Notes under the pieces: model-generated
Told to the model about the DNA's origin: nothing
Seen by the model: only the letters and a program-made list of their open reading frames with translations
Database searches by the model: none
Shown: positions 51,437 through 60,849 of the stretch, one piece after another
Numbering within the stretch: the first letter of the stretch is position 1
Layout: each line of letters opens with the position of its first letter
From: Pseudoalteromonas rubra
GTDB lineage: Bacteria; Pseudomonadota; Gammaproteobacteria; Enterobacterales; Alteromonadaceae
Direction: 5' to 3'
Length of the DNA stretch: 64,000 nucleotides
Assembly (NCBI RefSeq): GCF_000238295.3
Contig: NZ_AHCD03000032.1
Span: 62,001 to 126,000 of the forward strand
Translations under genes and position numbers: made by a program

Positions 51437-53350
51437 TTAGAACAGGGATTCAAAGCTCCCGTCCGGGAATAAAACACCAGGGATCCCTCGTACCGTCTTC
51501 ACGTCTCCGATCTGCTGGTCACCGTAATAATAACCTCCGGTAAAATTACGTCCCTTTTGTTTTATATCCAGCCAGTAGCCATCTTTTCCTTGCGCAACAA
51601 TGTTATTATTGTCTCCAGAGCGACGTACATCAAGCTGCATAACCCTGCCACCGAGAAGGTAACTGATCTCAGCAGAGTTCAAATTTGTGACATTGCTGGG
51701 ATCATCAACAGCCAGTTGTAATTGAAAATCAGGGCCGCCCTTGAGATCAAAGTCGACATGTAACCCGAATGCTAAATCCAGGCTGGTATCAAACTCAAAA
51801 GGAGATCGTTCAGTTGCATATAAAGTCACGGGTGTCAGCTGATTGGCAGTTTCAAAGTCACCACGTACACGCAGATTAGCAAGGATACTTTCAACCGAAT
51901 TACTGGGAGACATGACCCGATCCAAGCGCAATCTCAGATCCGCCTTGGTGGTCGAGGCTGCCGTTTGTAGGGTGATCTTCCCGGCAAAGCGCGAAGTACC
52001 AGTGGCCGTTTGCAGGTTGTCATCATCAATAGAGCCATCGAACAACAAGAAGATATCGTTCAAGTCAGCTTCTAAAGACACGTCACCTTTGCGCACAGAT
52101 ACGATCCCGCTACCGGCAATGCGATCGCCCAAAGTTGGGCTTTTACGCCACTCGGACATTGTGACGTCCATACTGACTTCAAACCCCCTATTTAGGCCGG
52201 TTACCCGCCAGTTAAACAACGGTTCTGTCGTATATACGATGTCAAGATCGTCAACCTGATAATTACCAGGCTCAGAGTTACGAGCCGGAGACACAGCGTC
52301 GACAACATTGTAGACCGCCTCTGAAAGAGCTAAAAATGACTCTTGTACTACTTCATCAGCAACCAGAGCCTCTACCTCACCCAGTCTGGTATCCAGTTCA
52401 TCACTGTACTTTTCTTCCTGAAGGCGGACCACGCCCAGAGAATCCCTGAAGTGATCAAGCAGGTCATTGTTAAACACTGTGCCAGAGTCTGCCAGCGTTA
52501 CCATATCCTGCAACTGCAATGCTTCGTTGGCAATCAGTAAAACCTGGTCAACGACATTGGAAAACAGTGTGCTGTCCTTCTCGTCCAACAGCGTTTCTAT
52601 AAAGTACTGATTGACCTCGTCAATATAACTTTGCCAAAGCGTATTATCGCTGTGCTTATATGCCAGCTCAAAGGCATCTGCCAGAGGTGGTATCTCGTCA
52701 TCCTGACGTCCCTCTATATTTAGCTGTCTCATGATATCGGCATATGTAAATGCTCTGGCAGCATACTCCGCCTGCAACGACTGATTGATGCGACTGTGGC
52801 TCAGGTGATAAATCGGTGTATTCGTCAAAGACAGCACTGTACTGTCTAACTGCGATTCGCTCAGCAATGTTGCATAAGATGAGAAATACAGCTGATTTTG
52901 GCCAGCAATCGGTTTCGCTGCAAGAGAATATGTTACGTTCGCGGAGACGGGTTCGCCGAGATCAATTTCCTCGTTGCCATTAAGGTCATTTGGATCGTCA
53001 CGCAGGGCCCGGCCACATCCCAACTTTCTGGGACAGAGTGCCTGTTCTGAGCTTGGGCTAAATTCAAATTGATACACCACACCTGCATCTAAGGAGATGG
53101 TCATTTGATTTAGGTCGTTTACGGTAAACTGCTGTGTTTCCATTGAGCTTACTTGAGTGACTGCCAACGTCCCTGAAGTATCAACAAACTTGGGCACATA
53201 AAAAGCCACAGCAGCTGAGGGAACTTGAGTAACATCATGACCAAGCCCTGGCTCAGCATCATCCACAGTCGGGGCCGGGTCACTACTTCCACCGCATGCA
53301 GTTAAAGTACCAGCCAACAACAAAGGTAAGATTTTATTGATTTTTTGCAC
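51437..53350 (-). CDS. Outer-membrane lipoprotein of unknown function (637 residues)
   Basis: The protein begins with a lipoprotein signal: lipobox Leu-Thr-Ala-Cys19, followed by Gly-Gly-Ser-Ser, with no Asp at +2, so sorting to the outer membrane is expected. The mature chain has an acidic linker (about 23-40), a first beta-rich part to about 100 with two close Cys (in ALCPRKLGCGRALR), a helical middle (about 190-350) and a beta-rich end (about 370-637) with many alternating polar and hydrophobic strands. A DLNGNEEIDLGE stretch looks like a calcium-binding loop. I recognise no family. It starts 10 bases after the barrel gene and is surely co-transcribed with it. Confidence 0.8.
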   Translation of the reverse strand: MQKINKILPLLLAGTLTACGGSSDPAPTVDDAEPGLGHDVTQVPSAAVAFYVPKFVDTSGTLAVTQVSSMETQQFTVNDLNQMTISLDAGVVYQFEFSPSSEQALCPRKLGCGRALRDDPNDLNGNEEIDLGEPVSANVTYSLAAKPIAGQNQLYFSSYATLLSESQLDSTVLSLTNTPIYHLSHSRINQSLQAEYAARAFTYADIMRQLNIEGRQDDEIPPLADAFELAYKHSDNTLWQSYIDEVNQYFIETLLDEKDSTLFSNVVDQVLLIANEALQLQDMVTLADSGTVFNNDLLDHFRDSLGVVRLQEEKYSDELDTRLGEVEALVADEVVQESFLALSEAVYNVVDAVSPARNSEPGNYQVDDLDIVYTTEPLFNWRVTGLNRGFEVSMDVTMSEWRKSPTLGDRIAGSGIVSVRKGDVSLEADLNDIFLLFDGSIDDDNLQTATGTSRFAGKITLQTAASTTKADLRLRLDRVMSPSNSVESILANLRVRGDFETANQLTPVTLYATERSPFEFDTSLDLAFGLHVDFDLKGGPDFQLQLAVDDPSNVTNLNSAEISYLLGGRVMQLDVRRSGDNNNIVAQGKDGYWLDIKQKGRNFTGGYYYGDQQIGDVKTVRGIPGVLFPDGSFESLF

Positions 53351-53360
53351 CTTTTACCCC

Positions 53361-54455
53361 CTAAAATGCCAAGTTAAGAAACCAGTTCAAATTTACATAA
53401 TGTGCATCTTCAATATCAGGGTTGTCCATTTTCACAGATATGCCTGCATGGCGAGTTTTAATGCCCAACTCAAAAGCCTCACTATGTGTTTCATATCCAC
53501 CAAATAGCTCCCAGCTTTCTGTGAAATGGTAAGATAAAGTTGCCTGAACGAACGTGTCATCAATGAACTTACGTGCTTTTAGTGTGGTAGAGAATTGGTT
53601 GTTAATACGGTAATTGGCCCCCAGATAGTATCTGGCATTCTGCTCAAAAGTGTATTCAATCTCTTGATCATAAGCAGAGGTACGCAATCTGACAGACGGT
53701 GTTGTATCTATCCCGTCTTCTCTCTCAGAAAAAGGAATATCGGTGGTGAATCCATTTACAAACCCAACTCCCTCATACTTTGTCTCATACATCAGATCTT
53801 TAGCTGCAGCCCAAACATCTAAATCAGGTGTTATCTGCCAGCTAAGCGCCAGATCAAAACTATAGCCATCCCCTTCCGGGTTTTCTGTCGGAGTAAATGA
53901 CTTAAATAAGATATCTTTAGAAAAGTAGTACTCAGTCTGTAGTTTCCCTTCAATCTCATCAGCAAAAATAGTGCCGTCGACTACTGCGTCCTGAAAGTGC
54001 GTACTTTGAAAATAAGTGAACTTTGGCGTAATGACTAAGCGCTCATCCAGCAACGTGAAATCGTAACTGAGAAAAACCCCGTTGGTCGTCGCCTGCTTAC
54101 CTCTCAGATAATAGCGATAATTACGACGTTCAAATGGCAGATCATTTTTTTCTGTGTGTGTATAGCGCGCCGTATCGGGATCAAAAGCAAGTAAATAATC
54201 GAATCGGCTCTGAGCGCCAAACCCAAAGCCTTTGTATTTCATACCCAGTTCAAACACATTATAGGTAAAGGCGCTGTCACCATGAGTCAAAGGTTTATCA
54301 AAATCTTCGACAAATGCTTTTACGGGCTGAGACTCTGTGTAAATTTCACTGTGAAACTGGTGAATGAGCTCAATGTCACTGGAGCTTGCATAAGCCTGAT
54401 TAACTGAGGAGACACCAAGAAGGATGAGCAATGGAGAGGTTTTTTTTAATTTCAT
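53361..54455 (-). CDS. Putative outer-membrane beta-barrel protein
   Basis: The 364-residue protein has a signal peptide (about residues 1-23, ending QAYA) and then repeated amphipathic strands with many Tyr and Phe, such as YRYYLRGKQATTNGVFLSYD, and finishes in a terminal Phe (NWFLNLAF), the usual end for barrel assembly by BamA. No plug, TPR or POTRA domain is seen. The length would suit roughly 12 to 16 strands. I start at the ATG at 54455; codons upstream to 54473 begin with TTG and overlap the T tract of the terminator. It lies between two large lipoprotein genes, which suggests that it anchors, exports or displays them. Function unknown. Confidence 0.8.
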   Translation of the reverse strand: MKLKKTSPLLILLGVSSVNQAYASSSDIELIHQFHSEIYTESQPVKAFVEDFDKPLTHGDSAFTYNVFELGMKYKGFGFGAQSRFDYLLAFDPDTARYTHTEKNDLPFERRNYRYYLRGKQATTNGVFLSYDFTLLDERLVITPKFTYFQSTHFQDAVVDGTIFADEIEGKLQTEYYFSKDILFKSFTPTENPEGDGYSFDLALSWQITPDLDVWAAAKDLMYETKYEGVGFVNGFTTDIPFSEREDGIDTTPSVRLRTSAYDQEIEYTFEQNARYYLGANYRINNQFSTTLKARKFIDDTFVQATLSYHFTESWELFGGYETHSEAFELGIKTRHAGISVKMDNPDIEDAHYVNLNWFLNLAF

Positions 54456-54471
54456 AAACTTCACTTTTAGC

Positions 54472-54500
54472 AAAAAAAAAGGGAAAGGTTGACCTTTCCC
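54472..54500 (-). terminator. Intrinsic terminator between the 1015-residue lipoprotein gene and the barrel gene
   Basis: On the minus strand GGGAAAGGT pairs with ACCTTTCCC around two bases and is followed by nine T. It starts 19 bases after the lipoprotein stop and ends 17 bases before the barrel start codon, so read-through must control the downstream genes unless a promoter overlaps it. Confidence 0.92.
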
Positions 54501-54518
54501 CCTTAATCCAGGCCTGTT

Positions 54519-57500
54519 TTAATTATTTGACTGGCCTAAAAAATCGATATCTGTATATTCGATTGACTCTCCGTTGATATAGTCGATGCGGAAACCATTG
54601 GTTACCTCTTCTACGTCACCAACTTTAACCGGCTGATTGGTATCATTATTGATTGAAACGTCACCTAACAATGGTCCCTCTCCGTCGATCAGGCTAACAT
54701 CGAAAACATAACCATTAAAGTTATCAATCGACACTTTTGCCATGCCCAGATCATCGTTATTGTCTTCATTTCGGATATCAAAGTGAGCGGTAAAAGCTGT
54801 CCCTTCAGTATCCCCTTTCAGCTCTATGGAAGCCAATTCAGTGGTATCATCAACAAACAACGGCGAAGGATTGCCCTGCTGGTCAACAGCTGTCAGCTCA
54901 GAGTAGAAATGACCATTAAATCCATAAGGCCCATCTACAAATTCAACCAAGTTGAATGTCTTACCACGTGAAATATCAAAATCTCTCGCATCTTCAACTG
55001 TTTGAATACTGCCTTCTACATACAGAACTGAACAAGAAGCATTTGGCATATCAATGGCATCGATAGCCCAACGTTCACATTCAGCTAAATCGGGTGAAGT
55101 AATCGCGACTGTCTGGCCCGAGTCAGCAGTCATATAGCCAGACCAGGTAAACAGAATCTTACTCTGAGCACCCGAGTTAACCTGACCATTTGCAGATAAC
55201 TTTTCATTACCTTTAGTGTTTTCCAGGCTCAGTGCATAGGTATCAGTATTGTAGCTGTACGTCCAATCAGGGAAGTTCGGCGCAGTACCTGAGTGATCAC
55301 CAGAATTAAGTCCAGAATCCCAAATGTCTCTCACTACGTCATAGATGATTTCACCGGCATTGAAGGTCGCATCAGCTCCTTCTTTAGTCACCAAGCTAAT
55401 GGTCACAAGTTTATCTGAACCTTGCTTACCCACTGCAGTATTGACATAAACAGTAAGCTGGTCGCCCGATACATTCAGGCTGAATATCGCTGCGGCAGCA
55501 CCGTCAATCAGAGTGTTTGCTTCAGCAATCGCCTGATCTGCGCTGTCTGTTGGTTCATTCTGATTTTGAGCTTCAGTCTTATACGCGTTTGCCAATGTCA
55601 ACGCGGTATTGGCCGAGGTCTGAGCGCTCTGGAATGCGGTTAGTGACTCCTGAAGTGCGGTCTGTGCTTTGTCCAATTCTGACATTGCTACTTCAGCAGA
55701 GTTTTGATCGGTAATTGCCTTAACAGCAGCTTGTGCAGCAAGCAACTGTGTTTCAAACGCCACCTTTTTCTCGTCTGCGGCTTGATTGTCAGTGTTAGCC
55801 AGTGCCAGGCTGTCGTCTGACGCTTTCTTAGCGGCATCAAGCGTTGCACCGAATTCAGCAATTTTGTCATTCGCAGCAGTAAGTTCAGCTGCAATATCGG
55901 TGTTTAGCTGATCTTTTTGTGCAATCAAAGCTGTAACCTGTGTCAGCAATGCAGTCGCCTGATCTAAAGTCGGCTGATACTTTGCGTTTCCTGTTACAAG
56001 TTGCGTCGCAGCTGACACCAACTGCTCGGCCGTTGCAAACTCTCTTGCTAATAACTTGCCAAGGTTGTCACCATCCGCTTCTAGATCTACTTCTGCAGCA
56101 AATTGAGTACTCAGCACAACCGCCGCAGCACCGTATTCAACGGCTTTCTCTTTTGTCGACAGGTCAGTGCCCAGTGCCTTAACAGATTCAAGTGAAGTAG
56201 CGAATCCAGCTAGTGTAGTGTCACTGCCTTCCAACGCTGATTGACTTGCCACAACGCTGGCAATTATCGCTTCACTTTGTTTGTCAGTAGACGCATCTCC
56301 ATTACCTATGTCATCTAGCTGGTCTATGACTGTATCGATATCATCTTTCAGGTCATCTTCAGAAGTTGCGCCATTATTAACCGCAGTATCTACCGCACTT
56401 TCAATATCAGCGGCAACATCATCTATATCCTCTTCAGAAACACCGGCTTCAATCAATGCTGCTCTGATTGCTTCCTGGTCGCCCGACACAATCGCACTTA
56501 ACACATTACCAGCTTTTTGTGCTTCATCTTTCAGACGAGTGAAGGTCTGGCTATTGTCCAAATTATCTGTTTCAACATCAGTCGACAGCTCGGTCAACAC
56601 CTCACCTAGAGAGCGACCTTCTTTACCGGCTAAAGACTGCAGTGACGAAGCGACCTGAATCAATACCAGTGCACCAGCATCAAGCTTTTCACTGCCATCA
56701 ACACTTGTGAAGTCTATTGCGCCGCCCAGCGACAGGTCATTGGCAAGCGCAGCGACTAAGCTGACGTCGCCCACAAGCTGTTCGATAACCTTGGTACTGG
56801 CTTCTCCAATGCTTGCAGCATCAATGCCGCCATCTCCACCGAGCAGTATACGAGCTGCGGTTGAAGTAAATACCGACAGGTTTGCTCTGTAAAAACCGTC
56901 ATCACCATCAGCGAATGACGGGCCTCGTTTGGCTGTCGTCGCGCTGTCAGATGAAGCTGGTGTGATCAGTTTAACAACCGAAAGCTCGATATCGTCTTTA
57001 TACCACTCGCCAAAGTCAACCTTGCCGTTTTCATTGAAGACAGAGCCATCATCGACCTTAACAGCCGTACCAACACCACAGCCTGCAAACGCGTCACATT
57101 TAACCAGCGCATCACCATCTTTGGTGGTGGTCACTGTGATATATACGGGACCGGAGAAGTTTTCATCTACAAAGATTTCATAAAAGCCACTCGTGGTGGT
57201 TTTCAGGTCAGTTGGGTTGCCACTAATTAATGTCGCATTTGCTTTGGCTTTTGCGGCGTCTTCAGTTTCCGCTTTCTCAGTTGCAGATTCCTCACCTGCC
57301 TGAGTACGATATGCCAAATCTACTTCATTCCCCTGTGCATCCACCGTTTTGACGCTGATCATTGCGCCACTAAGCGTTCCTTTTACGGCCTTGCCTGAAA
57401 TAGACACACTGAAATTAGCATCGACACTGCCCTCAACTAATGGATCAGTCGGGTTAACTGGAACATTATTGTCGTCATCATCGAAGAGGCTACAGCCTGA

Positions 57501-57566
57501 AAGGCCCAAGCTTAAAGCGATTGATGCTGCCACCGGTGTGAGTATTTTTGTTATGCGCTTTGCCAC
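54519..57566 (-). CDS. Large lipoprotein of unknown function (1015 residues) with coiled-coil middle
   Basis: The signal peptide ends in lipobox Leu-Ser-Gly-Cys25 with Ser at +2, which predicts outer-membrane sorting; an Asp-rich stretch (Asp29-Asp32) follows. Residues about 45-200 form a beta-rich domain resembling a carbohydrate-like or Ig-like fold with two Cys (KCDAFAGCGVG). Residues about 250-480 are helical and very acidic, and about 490-720 are alanine- and glutamine-rich, likely coiled coil. The last 290 residues are again beta-rich with two Cys (AECERW, ASCSVL). The composition is acidic and low in Cys, as in surface proteins. No known family is recognised. It is the first gene of the three-gene envelope unit. 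Confidence 0.82.
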   Translation of the reverse strand: MAKRITKILTPVAASIALSLGLSGCSLFDDDDNNVPVNPTDPLVEGSVDANFSVSISGKAVKGTLSGAMISVKTVDAQGNEVDLAYRTQAGEESATEKAETEDAAKAKANATLISGNPTDLKTTTSGFYEIFVDENFSGPVYITVTTTKDGDALVKCDAFAGCGVGTAVKVDDGSVFNENGKVDFGEWYKDDIELSVVKLITPASSDSATTAKRGPSFADGDDGFYRANLSVFTSTAARILLGGDGGIDAASIGEASTKVIEQLVGDVSLVAALANDLSLGGAIDFTSVDGSEKLDAGALVLIQVASSLQSLAGKEGRSLGEVLTELSTDVETDNLDNSQTFTRLKDEAQKAGNVLSAIVSGDQEAIRAALIEAGVSEEDIDDVAADIESAVDTAVNNGATSEDDLKDDIDTVIDQLDDIGNGDASTDKQSEAIIASVVASQSALEGSDTTLAGFATSLESVKALGTDLSTKEKAVEYGAAAVVLSTQFAAEVDLEADGDNLGKLLAREFATAEQLVSAATQLVTGNAKYQPTLDQATALLTQVTALIAQKDQLNTDIAAELTAANDKIAEFGATLDAAKKASDDSLALANTDNQAADEKKVAFETQLLAAQAAVKAITDQNSAEVAMSELDKAQTALQESLTAFQSAQTSANTALTLANAYKTEAQNQNEPTDSADQAIAEANTLIDGAAAAIFSLNVSGDQLTVYVNTAVGKQGSDKLVTISLVTKEGADATFNAGEIIYDVVRDIWDSGLNSGDHSGTAPNFPDWTYSYNTDTYALSLENTKGNEKLSANGQVNSGAQSKILFTWSGYMTADSGQTVAITSPDLAECERWAIDAIDMPNASCSVLYVEGSIQTVEDARDFDISRGKTFNLVEFVDGPYGFNGHFYSELTAVDQQGNPSPLFVDDTTELASIELKGDTEGTAFTAHFDIRNEDNNDDLGMAKVSIDNFNGYVFDVSLIDGEGPLLGDVSINNDTNQPVKVGDVEEVTNGFRIDYINGESIEYTDIDFLGQSNN

Positions 57567-57782
57567 TAGATGTCTCCTTAAATAGCTTGCGTTTTGTTCT
57601 TTCTTTAGTTATCTGCCTGTGTGAGCGTTTTGTCAAACGAGACTCTTGGCCAAATGGGTATTCTGTTATCGCTATGTGCGGTTTGGTTAAATATAGTCAA
57701 AATGCTTAACAAAGTCATGCAAAATCGAGAGGGTTTGTAAACGAACATGAAACGCTAAGTAAGATTATTCAACAGCAATATA

Positions 57783-58241
57783 TTAATTTAGCTTAGTGTA
57801 CAGGCTAAATGTGACAGTTTTGTCACTTCCTTTCAGTGTCGGATGCCCGGTCAACTCTACCGTTAGCTGCCACTCCATAACCGGGTCACTGCATGCCCCG
57901 ACCATGACCTCAGCAGACCAGCGTGTATCTTGCTTCAAGGTAAAAAAGACGGGTATTTTTCCCATATACATACTCTTCCCTTCCAGCCAGGCAGCGCGAA
58001 CTTTAAGTGCCGAATTTTGTGTATCCAGAAACACCTCAAACGGAGTTTCTGGTCGAAGTGTTTCAGCTGAATGCCAAAGCGTTATTTCGTGGTTCTGACA
58101 AGGAGAAGAGGCAACACAATTCAAGGAAGTTTGCGAACTTTCACTATTTTCTGAACTTTCATGTATAATGGTACTTGGGTCTGAACAGGCCGTCAGGAAA
58201 GTGACTAAAAAAACACCGGGTAGTGTGCAATTTTTCTGCAT
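57783..58241 (-). CDS. Small lipoprotein, YtkA/FixH-like domain; possible cytochrome oxidase accessory
   Basis: The 152-residue product has a lipobox (Leu-Thr-Ala-Cys19) after a short signal peptide, a Ser-rich linker, then a single beta-sandwich-like domain. It contains WLEGKSMYMGKIPVFF with Met residues and later VGACSDPVMEWQLTVEL. This Met-x-x-Gly...Cys...Trp pattern recalls YtkA-like and FixH-like domains near oxidase and copper genes. The match is by eye and weak. It is divergent from ccoN. I start at the Met at 58241; the frame is open up to 58502 but that part has neither a signal nor a protein-like make-up. Confidence 0.7.
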   Translation of the reverse strand: MQKNCTLPGVFLVTFLTACSDPSTIIHESSENSESSQTSLNCVASSPCQNHEITLWHSAETLRPETPFEVFLDTQNSALKVRAAWLEGKSMYMGKIPVFFTLKQDTRWSAEVMVGACSDPVMEWQLTVELTGHPTLKGSDKTVTFSLYTKLN

Positions 58242-58590
58242 AATGCGTAGTGTGTGACATCTTGAAAAGACATTCAGTTTATGTGGAATTGCTCTTTTCG
58301 GCCAGCCTTTGGCGTTAAGTTTTGCAATTTGTTTTGATATTGCGCAATTCGCGTACTCATTGAGCAAATGACTCGTACAAAGTTTGATTGATGTCATTAT
58401 TTTAGGTGTTTGTAGTATCTTTTCGTTTGCAAAAAAATTATTATTTCCTTGCAAAAATAAGGGTTTCTCAAGCTGGTGAGAGTTTTGTTCCACGGGATGC
58501 AACTCAAACGGGTTTGTTGAAATAAAAAAACAGGGCCTGTATTACAGGTTAATCATTTCTAATCGCATTAATTGCAGCGGAATCCAGAAA
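58242..58590 (+). promoter_or_regulatory. ccoN upstream region with possible FNR/EtrA sites and a palindrome
   Basis: No gene is seen in these 349 bases. TTGATATTGCGCAA (58334-58347) and TTGATTGATGTCAT (58383-58396) each have one perfect FNR half site (TTGAT), with the second half matching three of five. A palindrome CCTGTA-T-TACAGG stands at 58536-58548, about 45 bases before the ccoN start. Control of cbb3 oxidase by FNR-type regulators is well known, so these are reasonable candidates, but neither box is a full match. Confidence 0.4.
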
Positions 58591-60024
58591 ATGAGCCAAA
58601 CAGTAGCATCACAAACTGAGTACAATTATAAGGTTGTACGCCAATTCGCTATAATGACAGTGATTTGGGGCATCGTTGGCATGGGTGTAGGTGTCTTTAT
58701 CGCGGCGCAACTTGCGTGGCCTGCGTTAAACTTCGACATTCCATGGTTAACTTACTCTCGACTTCGTCCGTTACACACGAACGCAGTAATCTTCGCATTT
58801 GGTACTAGTGCACTTTTTGCAACATCTTACTATGTTGTACAACGTACGTGTCAGACGCGTTTATTCTCCGACAAGCTAGCCGCTTTCACTTTCTGGGGCT
58901 GGCAAGCAATCATTCTTGCAGCAGCTATTACGCTGCCACTGGGTATCACATCTTCTAAAGAATATGCTGAACTTGAGTGGCCAATCGATATTGCAATCGC
59001 TGTAGTCTGGGTTACGTATGCTGTTGTTTTCTTCGGCACACTGATCAAGCGTAAAGTGTCACATATTTATGTTGCGAACTGGTTCTACGCGGGCTTCATT
59101 ATTACCGTTGCAGTACTACACATCGTAAACAGCATGGCTGTACCAGTATCTCTAACCAAGTCATATTCAATTTATGCGGGTGCGGTAGATGCTATGGTTC
59201 AGTGGTGGTACGGTCACAACGCGGTAGGTTTCCTTCTGACTGCTGGTTTCCTGGGTATGATGTATTACTTCGTGCCTAAACAAGCTGGTCGCCCTGTTTA
59301 CTCTTATCGTTTATCGGTCGTTCACTTCTGGGCATTGGTTTCTCTGTATATCTGGACGGGCCCTCACCACTTACACTACACAGCACTACCGGACTGGACG
59401 CAGTCTCTGGGCATGGTAATGTCTGTGATCCTGTTCGTTCCTTCTTGGGGTGGTATGATCAACGGTATCATGACCCTGTCTGGAGCCTGGCATAAACTAC
59501 GTACCGACCCTGTCCTGCGTTTCCTGGTTGTTTCTCTGTCTTTCTACGGTATGTCTACCTTCGAAGGCCCAATGATGGCAATCAAGTCAGTAAACGCCCT
59601 GTCACACTATACTGACTGGACAGTTGGCCACGTACACTCTGGTGCACTAGGTTGGGTAGCAATGATCTCTATTGGTGCTATTTATCACCTGATCCCTGCA
59701 CTATTTGGTCACGGTAACATGTACAGCGTTAAACTGGTTAACACCCACTTCTGGCTACACACTGTTGGTGTTGTTCTGTACATCGTAGCAATGTGGATCT
59801 CTGGTGTTATGCAAGGTCTGATGTGGCGTGCAGTTAACTCTGACGGTACTTTGATGTACAGCTTCGTACAGTCTCTTGAAGCGTCTAAGCCTTTCTACAT
59901 TATGCGATTCTTGGGCGGTGTGTTCATCGTGATTGGTATGCTGGTAATGGCTTACAACGTGTACCGTACTGTAGCAGCTAAGAGTGGCTCTTTGACCACC
60001 GAAGCTAACACGCAAATGGCTTAA
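58591..60024 (+). CDS. ccoN: Cytochrome c oxidase cbb3-type, subunit I
   Basis: The 477-residue catalytic subunit has 12 predicted membrane helices. It carries haem b and the haem b3-CuB centre where oxygen is reduced. Seen are RPLHTNAVIFAFG (His ligand of haem b), WWYGHNAVGFLLTAGF (CuB His), WTGPHHLHYTALPDW (two adjacent His) and VGHVHSGALGWVA (haem ligands). The protein has high affinity for oxygen and works at low oxygen. It is the first gene of ccoNOQP. Confidence 0.97.
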   Translation: MSQTVASQTEYNYKVVRQFAIMTVIWGIVGMGVGVFIAAQLAWPALNFDIPWLTYSRLRPLHTNAVIFAFGTSALFATSYYVVQRTCQTRLFSDKLAAFTFWGWQAIILAAAITLPLGITSSKEYAELEWPIDIAIAVVWVTYAVVFFGTLIKRKVSHIYVANWFYAGFIITVAVLHIVNSMAVPVSLTKSYSIYAGAVDAMVQWWYGHNAVGFLLTAGFLGMMYYFVPKQAGRPVYSYRLSVVHFWALVSLYIWTGPHHLHYTALPDWTQSLGMVMSVILFVPSWGGMINGIMTLSGAWHKLRTDPVLRFLVVSLSFYGMSTFEGPMMAIKSVNALSHYTDWTVGHVHSGALGWVAMISIGAIYHLIPALFGHGNMYSVKLVNTHFWLHTVGVVLYIVAMWISGVMQGLMWRAVNSDGTLMYSFVQSLEASKPFYIMRFLGGVFIVIGMLVMAYNVYRTVAAKSGSLTTEANTQMA

Positions 60025-60036
60025 GGGGTGTCGAGT

Positions 60037-60657
60037 ATGAGCAATAATAACTCTTCAAACAAACACGAAATCGTCGAAAAGAACGTTGGCCTAATGGCTA
60101 TCCTGACGGTTTTTGCCATCAGCTTCGGTGCCCTCGTTGAGATCACCCCGCTGATGTTCCAAAAAGACACCACTCAGCCTGTTGATGGCTTACGCCCTCT
60201 AACAGCGCTGGAAATGGAAGGTCGTGATATCTATGTACGTGAAGGTTGTTACAACTGTCACTCACAGATGATCCGCCCTTTCCGAGATGAAGTTGAGCGT
60301 TACGGCCACTATTCTGTTGCTGGTGAATCTGTTTGGGATCACCCGTTCCAGTGGGGCTCTAAGCGTACAGGTCCTGATCTGGCTCGTGTTGGTCAGCGTT
60401 ACTCAGACGACTGGCACTTTGCACACCTGATGGATCCTCGCTCTGTGGTACCTGAGTCAAATATGCCTGGCTACCCTTGGCTCAATGAGAATATATTGGA
60501 CGGTCAATTAACCGCTAAGAAACTTGAAGTGTTCCGTAACTTTGGTGTGCCATACACCGATGAGGACATTCAAGGTGCTGAAGCCGCAGTAAAGGGCAAA
60601 ACCGAAATGGAAGCCCTGATTGCTTACCTTCAGCAACTTGGCACACATTTGAAGTAA
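60037..60657 (+). CDS. ccoO: Cytochrome c oxidase cbb3-type, subunit II (mono-haem cytochrome c)
   Basis: The 206-residue subunit is held by one N-terminal membrane helix (about residues 18-40) and has one haem c site, Cys-Tyr-Asn-Cys-His (about residues 69-73, in REGCYNCHSQMIRP). A Met in SNMPGYPWL probably serves as the axial ligand. I use the ATG at 60037 with GGGG upstream; a GTG at 60028 in the same frame is possible. Confidence 0.96.
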   Translation: MSNNNSSNKHEIVEKNVGLMAILTVFAISFGALVEITPLMFQKDTTQPVDGLRPLTALEMEGRDIYVREGCYNCHSQMIRPFRDEVERYGHYSVAGESVWDHPFQWGSKRTGPDLARVGQRYSDDWHFAHLMDPRSVVPESNMPGYPWLNENILDGQLTAKKLEVFRNFGVPYTDEDIQGAEAAVKGKTEMEALIAYLQQLGTHLK

Positions 60658-60663
60658 TTTGTT

Positions 60664-60849
60664 ATGGATTACGGCACATACAGAGGCATTTTGACTCTGA
60701 TAATTTTAGTACTGTTCATAGTGATTGTTGTGTGGGCATACAGCAAGCGTAGCAAACGTCGTTTTGATGACGCGGCCAATGCCATTTTTGAAGATGAAAA
60801 AAAGCACAACAGCACAATCTCAAACGAGGAAAAGGAGTCTGAAAAATGA
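60664..60849 (+). CDS. ccoQ: Cytochrome c oxidase cbb3-type, subunit CcoQ
   Basis: The 61-residue protein has one membrane helix (about residues 9-27) and a charged C-terminal tail. Size, position between ccoO and ccoP, and the YSKRSKRRFDDAANAIF pattern match CcoQ, which stabilises the oxidase. It overlaps ccoP by four bases. Confidence 0.92.
   Translation: MDYGTYRGILTLIILVLFIVIVVWAYSKRSKRRFDDAANAIFEDEKKHNSTISNEEKESEK

Noticed and set aside
51437..57566. Slam-type or two-partner secretion system
   Set aside because: The barrel has no TPR or POTRA part and is too short, and the lipoproteins show no haemagglutinin repeats.
58242..58502. N-terminal extension of the small lipoprotein frame
   Set aside because: The extension would bury a clear lipoprotein signal peptide in the middle of the protein, and it covers the likely ccoN control region.
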